11,543 bases of DNA. Origin: an uncultured Lachnospiraceae bacterium (GTDB taxonomy: Bacteria > Bacillota_A > Clostridia > Lachnospirales > Lachnospiraceae). A model generated the notes under the pieces. That model ran no database searches. It was not told where the DNA came from and was given only the letters and a program-made list of their open reading frames with translations. The first letter of the stretch is position 1, and every line of letters begins with the position of its first letter. A program made the position numbers and the translations under genes. The DNA lies in contig CAMOFS010000021.1 of the NCBI GenBank assembly GCA_946613735.1, forward strand, positions 1 to 11,543, given 5' to 3'. This document shows positions 1 through 6,811 of this stretch, one piece after another.

Positions 1-36
1 TTCATCCAACATCTGTTCAAAGCTCATTTCTGACAT
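1..36 (-). CDS. rpsA: 30S ribosomal protein S1 homolog, first 12 codons (partial)
   Basis: Only the start is inside the window. An ATG at 36 reads M-S-E-M-S-F-E-Q-M-L-D-E and runs off the left edge. A very strong ribosome binding site, GAGGAGG (46-52), sits 9 bases upstream. The peptide matches the usual N-terminus of clostridial S1 proteins as I remember them. The position directly after ispH is where rpsA, or an S1 domain fused to IspH, is found in many Clostridia. S1-type proteins carry repeated OB-fold RNA-binding domains and help mRNA bind the ribosome. The start lies inside the 3' end of ispH in another frame (20-base overlap), so translation is probably coupled. Identity rests on 12 residues plus context. 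Confidence 0.72.
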   Translation of the reverse strand, partial: MSEMSFEQMLDE

Positions 37-895
37 TCTTTTGAACCTCCTCGATTATTTTGTTTGGGGTGGATGCCCCCGCGGTAATACCTACATGTTC
101 AATGGAAGAAAGTGACGACATATCAAGATCGCTCATTGACTGGATAAAGTAAGTATCACTACAAACTGATCTGCAAATATCAAAAAGTTTTCTGGAGTTA
201 GAAGATTTATTAGAACCAATTACGATCATAGAATCTACACGGCCTGCAAGTTCCTTCGCCTCCATCTGTCTTTCCTCAGTGGCAGAACAGATTGTATTTT
301 TAGCACATATATCATACCCTTTTTTATTTATAATTTCAACTAATTCTTTAAATTTCTCGTGATTAAAGGTGGTTTGGGACACCAAACACACCTTTTCGCC
401 GGGCTTTATATCCAATTTAAAAAAGTCGTCGGCGCTTAAAATGCAGTCGCACCGGCCGCTTTTTATCCAGCCCATGATGCCCTCCACCTCGGGGTGTTTT
501 GCATCACCGGTAATGACTATGCGGTAGCCCTTTTCGTCGTATTCCTCCACTATACGGTGGATCTTTTTTACAAAAGGGCAGGTGGCGTCGATCACCTCAT
601 GGCCGGCATTTTTTATGGCATCCTCCACTGCTTTTGACACGCCGTGGGAGCGGATTATGACCCGGCCCTTTTTATAGGCCGCCGGATCGGAGTCCTCCTC
701 CATGATGTTGACTCCCCTTTTTTTCAGGTCATCCGTAACGTATTCATTGTGGATGATAGGGCCGTATGTGTAAAGTGGTACGGCTTCGCCCTCACCGGGG
801 TTCGCGGCTGCGTTTTTTATTTCTTCTTCTGCCATTTCGATGGCCCGCTTTACGCCAAAGCAGAAACCGGCAGATTTTGCTACTGTTACTTTCAT
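17..895 (-). CDS. ispH: 4-hydroxy-3-methylbut-2-enyl diphosphate reductase (IspH/LytB)
   Basis: This is the last enzyme of the MEP isoprenoid pathway, reducing HMBPP to IPP and DMAPP with a [4Fe-4S] cluster in the cytoplasm. The 292 residues match the usual single-domain length. The three cluster cysteines are visible: C12 (AGFCFGVKRA), C106 (DATCPFVKK) and C203 (NTICSATEERQ). So are the substrate-binding histidines H49 (GPIIHNEYV), H84 (RSHG) and H134 (AKHPEVEG), the QTT at 174-176 and AGASTP near 272-277. The start ATG overlaps the cmk stop as ATGA, with AAGGGA (907-912) 11 bases upstream, so it is translated as part of the cmk operon. The 3' end overlaps the rpsA start by 20 bases in a different frame. 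Many Clostridia have an IspH-S1 fusion; here the two are separate but overlapping reading frames. Confidence 0.97.
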   Translation of the reverse strand: MKVTVAKSAGFCFGVKRAIEMAEEEIKNAAANPGEGEAVPLYTYGPIIHNEYVTDDLKKRGVNIMEEDSDPAAYKKGRVIIRSHGVSKAVEDAIKNAGHEVIDATCPFVKKIHRIVEEYDEKGYRIVITGDAKHPEVEGIMGWIKSGRCDCILSADDFFKLDIKPGEKVCLVSQTTFNHEKFKELVEIINKKGYDICAKNTICSATEERQMEAKELAGRVDSMIVIGSNKSSNSRKLFDICRSVCSDTYFIQSMSDLDMSSLSSIEHVGITAGASTPNKIIEEVQKNVRNEL

Positions 896-1551
896 TTTTT
901 TACAAGTCCCTTGATGGTGGAAACCACTTCATCGATGCTCATATTGGAGCTGTCCACCTCTATGGCGTCATCAGCCTTTTTGAGCGGCGAGATCTCCCTG
1001 GTCATATCCTGGTGATCCCTCTGCCTGATGTCCTCCTCTATTTTTTTAAGTTCATGGCTCTCGCCCTTTGCAATAAGCTCATCATAGCGGCGCTTTGCAC
1101 GGCACTCCACGCTGGCGGTAAGATACACCTTTACATCCGCATTAGGCAAAATGGTGGTGCCGATATCCCGGCCGTCCATGATCACATCATTCTGTGCCGC
1201 CAGATTGCGCTGCAGGTCCAAAAGCTTTGCCCTGACCGCCTTGTATGCAGAGGTGGTACTGGCTGCTGCCGATACCTCTTCGGTACGGATCACATCGCTT
1301 ACATCCTCCCCGTTAAGGATGATCTTTTGCGCTCCATCCTCATATCTGATGGTGACATCCGCATCCGGCACCGCTTTTGTCACAGACTCTTCATCATGGC
1401 TGTCGATACCCTGCCTTATCATGTAAAGCGCTATCCCGCGGTACATGGCTCCGGTATCCACATAGATAAAGCCCAGCTCTTTTGCCAGCCGCTTTGCTAT
1501 TGTACTTTTCCCTGCTCCCGCAGGTCCGTCGATGGCTACGTTAAATCCCAT
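892..1551 (-). CDS. cmk: Cytidylate kinase (CMP/dCMP kinase)
   Basis: It phosphorylates CMP and dCMP with ATP in pyrimidine nucleotide recycling. The 219 residues match the family length. The P-loop GPAGAGKST is at 9-17, followed by the CMP-binding stretch VDTGAMYR (31-38), the RTEEVSAAAS segment (89-98), MDGRDIGT (125-132) and the lid/C-terminal pattern RDHQDMTREISPL with KKADDAI (178-197). The start is supported by AAGGAG (1561-1566) 9 bases upstream. It is the first gene of the cmk-ispH-rpsA cluster, which is common in Clostridia, and its stop overlaps the ispH start by 4 bases. I see no convincing promoter in the 66 bases before it, so it may be read through from the aldo/keto reductase gene. 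Confidence 0.97.
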   Translation of the reverse strand: MGFNVAIDGPAGAGKSTIAKRLAKELGFIYVDTGAMYRGIALYMIRQGIDSHDEESVTKAVPDADVTIRYEDGAQKIILNGEDVSDVIRTEEVSAAASTTSAYKAVRAKLLDLQRNLAAQNDVIMDGRDIGTTILPNADVKVYLTASVECRAKRRYDELIAKGESHELKKIEEDIRQRDHQDMTREISPLKKADDAIEVDSSNMSIDEVVSTIKGLVKK

Positions 1552-1583
1552 TTTTCTTTGCTCCTTTTATTTTTCTTTAAGCA

Positions 1584-1597
1584 TATCCTTAAGGATA
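1584..1597. other. Perfect 14-bp palindrome in the AKR-cmk gap
   Basis: TATCCTTAAGGATA is a perfect inverted repeat without a spacer, in the 66-base gap between the aldo/keto reductase stop and the cmk ribosome binding site. On the minus strand an overlapping small stem can also form (TTAAG, six-base loop, CTTAA). There is no T-tract, so it is not an intrinsic terminator. Its symmetry and length would suit a dimeric regulator, but nothing shows a function and an AT-rich palindrome of this size can arise by chance. Confidence 0.3.
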
Positions 1598-1617
1598 CCA
1601 TCAAAGTGTTATTTATT

Positions 1618-2646
1618 TCAACCTACAGAAACTTCTCCTGCAAGTACTCGTTTGTAGTCCTCGTAGTTCTTCTTTAAAAGCTCCGGGGTGTGAAGCTCAT
1701 AAGGGCACTTGCTCTCGCACTGACGGCAGTTGATGCATGTCTCTATCTTTTTCATCTCAGCCTGCCAGTGGTCATTCAGCCACCCGCTACTGGGTGCACG
1801 CCTTAACATCAGGCTCATGCGGGCACACTGATTGATGGTGATGCCCATGGGGCAGGGCATGCAGTAGCCGCAGCCACGACAGAAGTCACCGGTCAGTTCC
1901 TCCCGTTCTTTTTTAATATAGGCTTTTAGCTCCTCATTCATCTGAGGGGCCTCGTCCATGTAGGAAAGCCACTCATCCAGCTCACTCTCCCGCTGGATAC
2001 CCCAGATGGGAAGGGCATTGTCAAATTGTGAAATGTAAGCAAAGGCTGCCTCGGATCTGGTGATAAGTCCCCCGGCAAGACCCTTCATGCAGACAAAACC
2101 GATATCATTTTCCTTGCAGTCTCTGACCAGCTTTTCTTCGCGCTCACCGGAAAGGTAGCTGAAGGGGAACTGCAGAGTCTCATAGAGACCGCTTTTTACT
2201 ATCTCCTCTGCTATGCCGATCTTGTGGGCTGTGATGCCGATATGCCGGATCACTCCCTGACGCTTAAAGTCCTCTAAAAGCTCGTACATACCGGTGCCGT
2301 CACCCGGCCTGTAGCACTGCTCCACACAGTGGAACTGGTAGACGTCGATGTAGTCAGTGCGCATATTTTTAAGGGACTCGTCGAGATGCTTTTTAACTGT
2401 CTCGGTGTCCCGGCCCATGGTCTTGGTGGCGATAAAGATCTTGTCTCGGACATCGGATAGTGCTTCGCCGATCTTTTCCTCGGAGTCCGAATATGCCCGG
2501 GCTGTGTCAAAGTAGGTCATACCGCCCTCGTAGGCCTTGCGGAGGATGCGGACTGCGGTGTCCATGTCGCAGCGCTGCACCGGGAGGGCGCCAAAGGCGT
2601 TTTGGGGGGTGGTGATGTTGGTTTTGCCAAGGGTTATTGTTTTCAT
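1618..2646 (-). CDS. Aldo/keto reductase with C-terminal 2x[4Fe-4S] ferredoxin domain
   Basis: A 342-residue protein of the oxidoreductase group in which a TIM-barrel aldo/keto reductase carries a ferredoxin-like tail (COG1453-like). Numbered from the chosen ATG, the catalytic tetrad of the family is visible: D47 and Y52 (YFDTARAYSDSEEKIGEAL), K75 (FIATKT) and H106 (DVYQFHCV). The tail has two cysteine clusters, C256/C259/C262/C265 (CRGCGYCMPCP) and C304/C307/C310/C314 (CINCRQCESKCP), suited to two [4Fe-4S] clusters. It probably passes electrons between a carbonyl substrate and ferredoxin or a nicotinamide cofactor; the substrate cannot be read. The start at 2646 has AAGGAA (2655-2660) 8 bases upstream. 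The frame stays open 27 codons further up, but that part lies in a palindromic repeat and has no ribosome binding site. It stands between the HI0933-type gene and cmk. Confidence 0.92.
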   Translation of the reverse strand: MKTITLGKTNITTPQNAFGALPVQRCDMDTAVRILRKAYEGGMTYFDTARAYSDSEEKIGEALSDVRDKIFIATKTMGRDTETVKKHLDESLKNMRTDYIDVYQFHCVEQCYRPGDGTGMYELLEDFKRQGVIRHIGITAHKIGIAEEIVKSGLYETLQFPFSYLSGEREEKLVRDCKENDIGFVCMKGLAGGLITRSEAAFAYISQFDNALPIWGIQRESELDEWLSYMDEAPQMNEELKAYIKKEREELTGDFCRGCGYCMPCPMGITINQCARMSLMLRRAPSSGWLNDHWQAEMKKIETCINCRQCESKCPYELHTPELLKKNYEDYKRVLAGEVSVG

Positions 2647-2665
2647 TTTTTGGTTTCCTTTCTTT

Positions 2666-2752
2666 AAAAAAGAGATTCTTCGACTCGCTGCGCTCACTTG
2701 GGATGACAGGGGGAGCCCCTTTGTCATTCTGAGGGCGAAGCCCGAAGAATCT
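2666..2752 (-). terminator. Possible intrinsic terminator formed by palindromic repeat copy 1
   Basis: On the minus strand the repeat folds with a perfect 10-bp outer stem (AGATTCTTCG / CGAAGAATCT) and an inner ATGACA/TGTCAT stem capped by a GGGG/CCCC loop. It is followed at once by CTTTTTT (2666-2672). Stem plus T-tract resembles a Rho-independent terminator for the flavoprotein gene, whose stop is at 2769. The aldo/keto reductase start is only about 20 bases beyond the T-tract and no promoter fits there. Either termination is partial or the next gene depends on read-through. Confidence 0.42.
2673..2752. repeat. Palindromic intergenic repeat, copy 1
   Basis: The left arm (2673-2708) begins AGATTCTTCG and ends GGATGACA. 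The right arm (2722-2752) begins TGTCATTCTGAG and ends CGAAGAATCT. The arms are inverted copies of each other with a diverged middle, around a 13-base centre containing GGGGGAGCCCC. Each arm has smaller internal symmetry (ATTCT...AGAAT type, and GGGC/GCCC in the right arm). The same arm sequence forms the repeat at 9617-9692. Repeats ending AGATTCTTCG...AGAATGACA are, from memory, scattered through many bacterial genomes. They resemble REP- or MITE-like non-coding elements; no transposase is nearby. It fills most of the 122-base gap between the flavoprotein and aldo/keto reductase genes. Confidence 0.85.
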
Positions 2753-2768
2753 TTATCCTTCGAGTTTT

Positions 2769-4175
2769 TTAATTATTCAGGTTACTTCCTGCCAGGTGGC
2801 CGGTGGAGAAGGCGATCTGGAGGTTGTAGCCGCCGGTAAGGGCATCCACATCGATGAGCTCTCCGGCCACATACAGCCCCTCCACCGACTTAACCTGCAT
2901 GGTGGAGGGATCGATCTCATGTACATCCACCCCTCCCCGGGTGATGATGGCCTCCTTAAAGCCGCCCGTTCCCGTAACAGTCATTTCAAAGCCCTTCAAG
3001 ATATCCACTATAGCCTGCCTCTCCTGTTTCGTCACATCACACAGATGCTTTCTCTTATCTATGCCCAGCCGATCCGATACCACTGCGGCAAGGGATTTGG
3101 GCAAGAGTCCGTTCAGCAAAAAGGACAACTCCTTTTTAGGGGAAGCATCTATGTCCCTGCAGATCCTATCATAGAGAGTATCTTTATCTAATGCAGGTTT
3201 AATATCTATAAGTACATCAAATGTTTTATCTTGACTTAATTTGTCAGCAATGTATGCTGAAGCCGAAAGACCCAGCGGTCCGGAGATCCCATTATGTGTA
3301 AAGAGCATTTCCCCGAAGCCCTCATATAAGATCCCGCGCCCCTTGGCTGATCCACCACCGCGGCCGGAAACGGATTCACTGCCGCCGCGCCTTTTAAGGG
3401 CTTCACTGCCGCCGCGGCCGGATCTGCCGGAACCTATGATCTTAAGTGACACATTCTTGAGCGACAGACCGGAAAGTCCATGTGTATCAGACTCAGCCGT
3501 GGTAAGCCCCACCAGGGAGGGGAAGCAGTCGGTCACTTTTATCCCTAAGTCCTTTAGCATCCTGTGGCCTGCGCCGTCGGAGCCGGTGGTCTGGTAGGAT
3601 AACCCTCCGGTGGCCATGATCACGGCGTCGGCAGATATCTTCTCTCCGCCGTTTATTAAAACGCCCTTTATTTTTCGTCCGATTTCGTCGTCCGAGAAAA
3701 CGGGCGATTGGGAAGGAGAATCTGCAGGCGTAACGGATGGCGAATCGAACGGCACCACATCCTCAACCAAGAGTTCCTTCACCCCGGTGTGGAGTCTTAC
3801 CTCCACTCCGAGAGCCCTGATCTCCTTTTCCAGGGCTTTGGTAATATCCGACGCGTGATCCGAGGCCGGGAAGACCCTGTTGCCACGCTCCACCTTTACC
3901 GGTACACCGTGGGCCTCCATAAAATCCATCATGTCCGCCGCCCCAAAGCTATACAGGGCACTGTACAAAAACTTGGGATTACGGGGCACACTGTCAAAAA
4001 ACTCCGAGGTCTCACAGGCATTGGTGAGATTGCCCCGACCCTTGCCGGTAATGTATATCTTTTTCCCCAGCTTTTCATTTTTCTCCAGCAGGGTCACCCG
4101 GTGGCCGCTCCGGCCGGCAGCTATGGCCGCCATCATCCCGGCAGCTCCCCCGCCTACTACTATCACTCTGCTCAT
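2769..4175 (-). CDS. HI0933/BaiN-family FAD-dependent oxidoreductase with two low-complexity inserts
   Basis: A 468-residue cytoplasmic flavoprotein of the HI0933/YhiN/BaiN family. The Rossmann FAD motif VVGGGAAGMMAA is at 6-17, the acidic ribose-binding residue is E31, the family motif GKGRGNLTNA is at 44-53, VIMATGG at 185-191, and the C-terminal FAD motif GLYVAGELIDVDALTGGYN at 433-451. The reaction is uncertain; relatives are annotated as aminoacetone oxidase or flavoprotein reductases. Family members I know are about 400-420 residues. The excess here is largely a Ser/Pro/Asp stretch at 139-166 and a Gly/Arg/Ser stretch at 249-280 made of 9-residue repeats. The start codon overlaps the stop of a short leader reading frame (ATGA). 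It has only a distant AGGA of its own, so it is probably translated by coupling. Similar genes often precede cmk in Clostridia. Confidence 0.9.
   Translation of the reverse strand: MSRVIVVGGGAAGMMAAIAAGRSGHRVTLLEKNEKLGKKIYITGKGRGNLTNACETSEFFDSVPRNPKFLYSALYSFGAADMMDFMEAHGVPVKVERGNRVFPASDHASDITKALEKEIRALGVEVRLHTGVKELLVEDVVPFDSPSVTPADSPSQSPVFSDDEIGRKIKGVLINGGEKISADAVIMATGGLSYQTTGSDGAGHRMLKDLGIKVTDCFPSLVGLTTAESDTHGLSGLSLKNVSLKIIGSGRSGRGGSEALKRRGGSESVSGRGGGSAKGRGILYEGFGEMLFTHNGISGPLGLSASAYIADKLSQDKTFDVLIDIKPALDKDTLYDRICRDIDASPKKELSFLLNGLLPKSLAAVVSDRLGIDKRKHLCDVTKQERQAIVDILKGFEMTVTGTGGFKEAIITRGGVDVHEIDPSTMQVKSVEGLYVAGELIDVDALTGGYNLQIAFSTGHLAGSNLNN
3348..3428 (-). repeat. Three imperfect 27-bp tandem repeats inside the flavoprotein gene
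   Basis: Units at 3348-3374, 3375-3401 and 3402-3428 share a GC-rich core (TTCACTGCCGCCGCG in two units, a diverged form in the third). They are in frame, so each encodes nine residues ending GRGGSE, RRGGSE or GRGGGS (residues 250-276 of the protein). Because the unit is a multiple of three, copy number could change without breaking the frame. The unit GC content is far above the surrounding gene. Confidence 0.7.
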
Positions 4176-4216
4176 ACTATACCGGTCGTTCCTACAGCTG
4201 CTGTCACTCTTCTCAT
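4172..4216 (-). CDS. Putative 14-residue leader peptide coupled to the flavoprotein start
   Basis: In the 68-base gap between the cyclase gene and the flavoprotein gene lies AAAGGAG (4226-4232), nine bases before an ATG. This opens the frame M-R-R-V-T-A-A-V-G-T-T-G-I-V and stops with TGA overlapping the flavoprotein ATG (ATGA). The main start has no good ribosome binding site at normal spacing, whereas this leader has the best one in the area. The simplest reading is a minimal cistron that delivers ribosomes to the downstream start by termination-reinitiation. A sequencing error or frameshift that hides a longer flavoprotein N-terminus is possible but less likely, because the annotated start already gives a canonical FAD-binding N-terminus. 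Confidence 0.5.
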   Translation of the reverse strand: MRRVTAAVGTTGIV

Positions 4217-4243
4217 AATATCCCGCTCCTTTGTCCTTACCGG

Positions 4244-6811
4244 CTATTTATTGTTCTTTAGCCATTGCTTGTTGATATACATGGCAGAATCAGCCCTTTC
4301 AAAGACCTGCTCCACACATTCATCCGTGGGTATGTAGCGGGACATGCCACAGGCTACCACAACTCCGCCGTTTTTATTATTATCAACACTTACTGCCTGA
4401 AGCTTTTTGGTCATAACATCCAGCTCCAAAAGCTGCTCGTCCGTCACAATCACGGTGAACTCATCTCCGCCTACCCTGAATACCTGGCAGCCCCTGAAGC
4501 TGTCAGAAATGGCAGCGGATGCACTTTTAATAAGCTCATCGCCTGCCTTATGGCCCAGGGTGTCGTTTACCTTTTTTAGACCATTGACATCACAGACCAC
4601 CACGGCAAATTCGGCCTTGCTTTCTGCTATGAGTTCGTTGAGCTGCTTTTCTGTCTCCACATAGGCGTGCTTGTTCTTTACACCGGTCATCACATCATAG
4701 TTGGCCTTGGCAAAGGCGTTGGCCAGGTTCTTTTCGTACTCTATGGCCTGCCTTTCCCTGGCGTCTATGTTGGTAACACCGATGATAAGCTGCGGTCCGT
4801 CCTTTTCCTCAATAATAGCCGCCTTGAACTCCACGTAGGTAGGCTCGTCATTGATCATGAGCCTGTACTTGATAACAAAAAGACCGGTCCTGTTGATCTC
4901 GTTGATGATATTTTCCTTGGTGATGGCCGAAAGCACCTCATCCCGATCCTCATCAAAGATAACCTTGGCGGTCTCATCCGCTGTCTTTTCAAAGAAAGAC
5001 TCACCCTCCGCAGGCAGGGCCAGGGACGAATAGGTATGGGTGGTGGAATACTCGGTAAAATGCTCCGTAACAGGATCCACTGTATAGATACAGATGAACT
5101 CTCCGGAAAGAGCAACTATCCTCTGGTAGGTGATCTGCTCCTCACGCATCCGCTCTAAGGCAGCCCTCTCTTTTATCTGGGCATCCACGTTGTTGACGCC
5201 GATGATGATGTGGTCATTATCTCCCTCCAGCCTCATGGCCTTGAGCCTGACATACACCGGCTCGCCATCCATCATAAGACGGTACTCGAGAATGAACCTG
5301 CCCTCGGAATCAATGGTGTCCAGGATGTTTTTCTTTGTAAAAAGCTTGATCAGTCTAAGCTGATCCTCCACATGGACCTTCTCTAGGGCATCCCTGGCGG
5401 ACTCGTTGAAAAAGTCCTCGCCCTCTCTTTCGGTGGACATGTCCAGCTGGCCTTTTTGTGAGGAGTATTCCACAAAGCTGTCCCTTTTAATATCCACATA
5501 ATACAGGAAGGTATAATCAGCGGAAAGTGCGCTGGCTATCCTGGAGTAGGTGACACTCTGGCTTACGGCCTGGTTGTACGCATCCCTGGTCTTTTCCGTC
5601 TCCTTTTGTGCCTGGATGAGTTCGGAGATATCCTCACTCATTCCAAGTATACAGCGGCGACCTACATCATCGGTGAACTTAAGCTTGGTGGTGCGAAGAT
5701 AGGTGATCTGTCCATTGGGACCGGGAACCTCCTCCCTGAAAACATGGGGGCCGCTCATGAAAATCGCCATATCGTCACTTTCCAAAAACTTGTCGGCGAG
5801 TTCACTGCCAAAAAGCTCCTGATTGGTATGTCCTATGATCTGAGAAGGAGTCTTTTTGCCTGCATACTCTGCGAAAGCCTGATTGCAGGCTACATACTTT
5901 CCCGTCTCTATCTCCTTGTAATAGGTGAGGGCGGGCATGTGATCCAAAAGTGTGGCAATGGAGCTCTGGATCTCAGCTATCCTCTCCGCCGCAATGGCCT
6001 TTCTGGAAAGAGTGAAATTCTCCTTTTTCAGATCCTCCCTCTCCTCCATAAGCTTATCATGGGTCTCTATTGGCTTTATCATCATGCGGCCGGATATATA
6101 CATGCTTATCGCTGCAAGTAAAAGAGTGATCAATGCCATAGCCAGGATGGCATTGATCGTCATGCGGCTACGCTGACTGGAAATGGAATGCATGGATATG
6201 TCCACTCCCACATAAGCCACCACATCACCGGCTTCATCGTAGATAGGCTCAGCACTGCCCACAATATCACCGTAAACATCCTGATCAGTTACCGAGGGTA
6301 CTATACTCCGGTTGGGATCCTCAAGAGCCAAAAGGTCATCCCCCTTCAGATGGTCAAAGGATCCGGGATAACAGATATTGTTTGCTCCGGCGTCCACCAG
6401 ATAGACCATGGATCTGCTCGGCACATCCATATAACACAGATAAAAGCAGTCCACATCTGCTGCATCAAGCAGCTGCTTTAGGGATGCGTGAAGTTTTTTA
6501 AACTCAGGCTCTTTTGTCAGATAAGAAAGTCCTGACATATAAGCCTCGTATTCCTCTTCTCCCATGTGATCGTTGCTGACCCTGTCCGTAGCCGCATCAT
6601 AAGCAGCCGATACCTTTTTTTTAAAGGACCGGAGATCATCTGAATCAATATTGACGGCTACTATGTCCGCCAGCTCTCTCGCTCTTTTTTGAACCTGCTG
6701 CCCCTGCATCCTGCTCAGAGCACCCATAAAATAAATGATGCCCCCGAGACTTACAACAAAAACCGTGGCCACTATAAGAAGCAGGGTCTTGAAATACACG
6801 GAACGGTTCAT
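4244..6811 (-). CDS. Membrane diguanylate cyclase: Cache-like sensor, three PAS-type domains, GGDEF
   Basis: An 855-residue inner-membrane sensor predicted to make cyclic di-GMP from two GTP. Membrane helices lie at about 9-31 and 219-240 and enclose an extracytoplasmic domain of about 187 residues. That domain has a Cache-like end (GSAEPIYDEAGDVVAYVGVD, 185-204). A cytoplasmic coiled-coil linker follows, then a PAS domain at about 285-395 (PALTYYKEIETGKYVACNQA). Two further PAS-like domains at about 421-545 and 561-685 are clear duplicates of each other (YSRIA/YQRIV, EYRLMMDGEPVYV/KYRLMINDEPTYV, IIIGVNNVDA/LIIGVTNIDA). The GGDEF domain runs from about 695 to 850, with metal-binding D741 (CDVNGLKKVNDTLGHKAGD) and an intact GGDEF at 781-785, so activity is expected. 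The inhibitory RxxD site is not present (RGCQ instead). The start overlaps the kinase stop as ATGA with AGGGAG (6819-6824) 7 bases upstream, so the two are co-expressed. Confidence 0.93.
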   Translation of the reverse strand: MNRSVYFKTLLLIVATVFVVSLGGIIYFMGALSRMQGQQVQKRARELADIVAVNIDSDDLRSFKKKVSAAYDAATDRVSNDHMGEEEYEAYMSGLSYLTKEPEFKKLHASLKQLLDAADVDCFYLCYMDVPSRSMVYLVDAGANNICYPGSFDHLKGDDLLALEDPNRSIVPSVTDQDVYGDIVGSAEPIYDEAGDVVAYVGVDISMHSISSQRSRMTINAILAMALITLLLAAISMYISGRMMIKPIETHDKLMEEREDLKKENFTLSRKAIAAERIAEIQSSIATLLDHMPALTYYKEIETGKYVACNQAFAEYAGKKTPSQIIGHTNQELFGSELADKFLESDDMAIFMSGPHVFREEVPGPNGQITYLRTTKLKFTDDVGRRCILGMSEDISELIQAQKETEKTRDAYNQAVSQSVTYSRIASALSADYTFLYYVDIKRDSFVEYSSQKGQLDMSTEREGEDFFNESARDALEKVHVEDQLRLIKLFTKKNILDTIDSEGRFILEYRLMMDGEPVYVRLKAMRLEGDNDHIIIGVNNVDAQIKERAALERMREEQITYQRIVALSGEFICIYTVDPVTEHFTEYSTTHTYSSLALPAEGESFFEKTADETAKVIFDEDRDEVLSAITKENIINEINRTGLFVIKYRLMINDEPTYVEFKAAIIEEKDGPQLIIGVTNIDARERQAIEYEKNLANAFAKANYDVMTGVKNKHAYVETEKQLNELIAESKAEFAVVVCDVNGLKKVNDTLGHKAGDELIKSASAAISDSFRGCQVFRVGGDEFTVIVTDEQLLELDVMTKKLQAVSVDNNKNGGVVVACGMSRYIPTDECVEQVFERADSAMYINKQWLKNNK

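Noticed and set aside
1552..1617. Promoter for cmk in the gap after the aldo/keto reductase
   Set aside because: Partial matches (TTGATG, TATGCT) have spacing of about 13 bases or poor hexamers. Nothing reaches a believable sigma-A promoter.
766..1677. 303-codon open frame on the plus strand
   Set aside because: It lies antisense across ispH and cmk, both of which have complete family motifs and proper ribosome binding sites. Its translation is rich in Cys, Leu and Phe with no recognisable domain. It is a shadow frame.
2647..2727. 27-codon N-terminal extension of the aldo/keto reductase
   Set aside because: The extension is the palindromic repeat read in frame. Its ATG has no ribosome binding site, whereas the internal ATG at 2646 has AAGGAA at 8 bases and starts at the usual AKR N-terminus.
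4176..4243. Promoter or riboswitch between the cyclase and flavoprotein genes
   Set aside because: The 68-base gap is taken up by a ribosome binding site and a short leader frame. There is no -10/-35 pair and it is too short for a known riboswitch aptamer.
3708..4337. Plus-strand open frame of 209 codons
   Set aside because: It is antisense to the flavoprotein gene start and the cyclase gene end. It has no recognisable motif and no supporting start signals, so it is a shadow of the GC-skewed coding strand.
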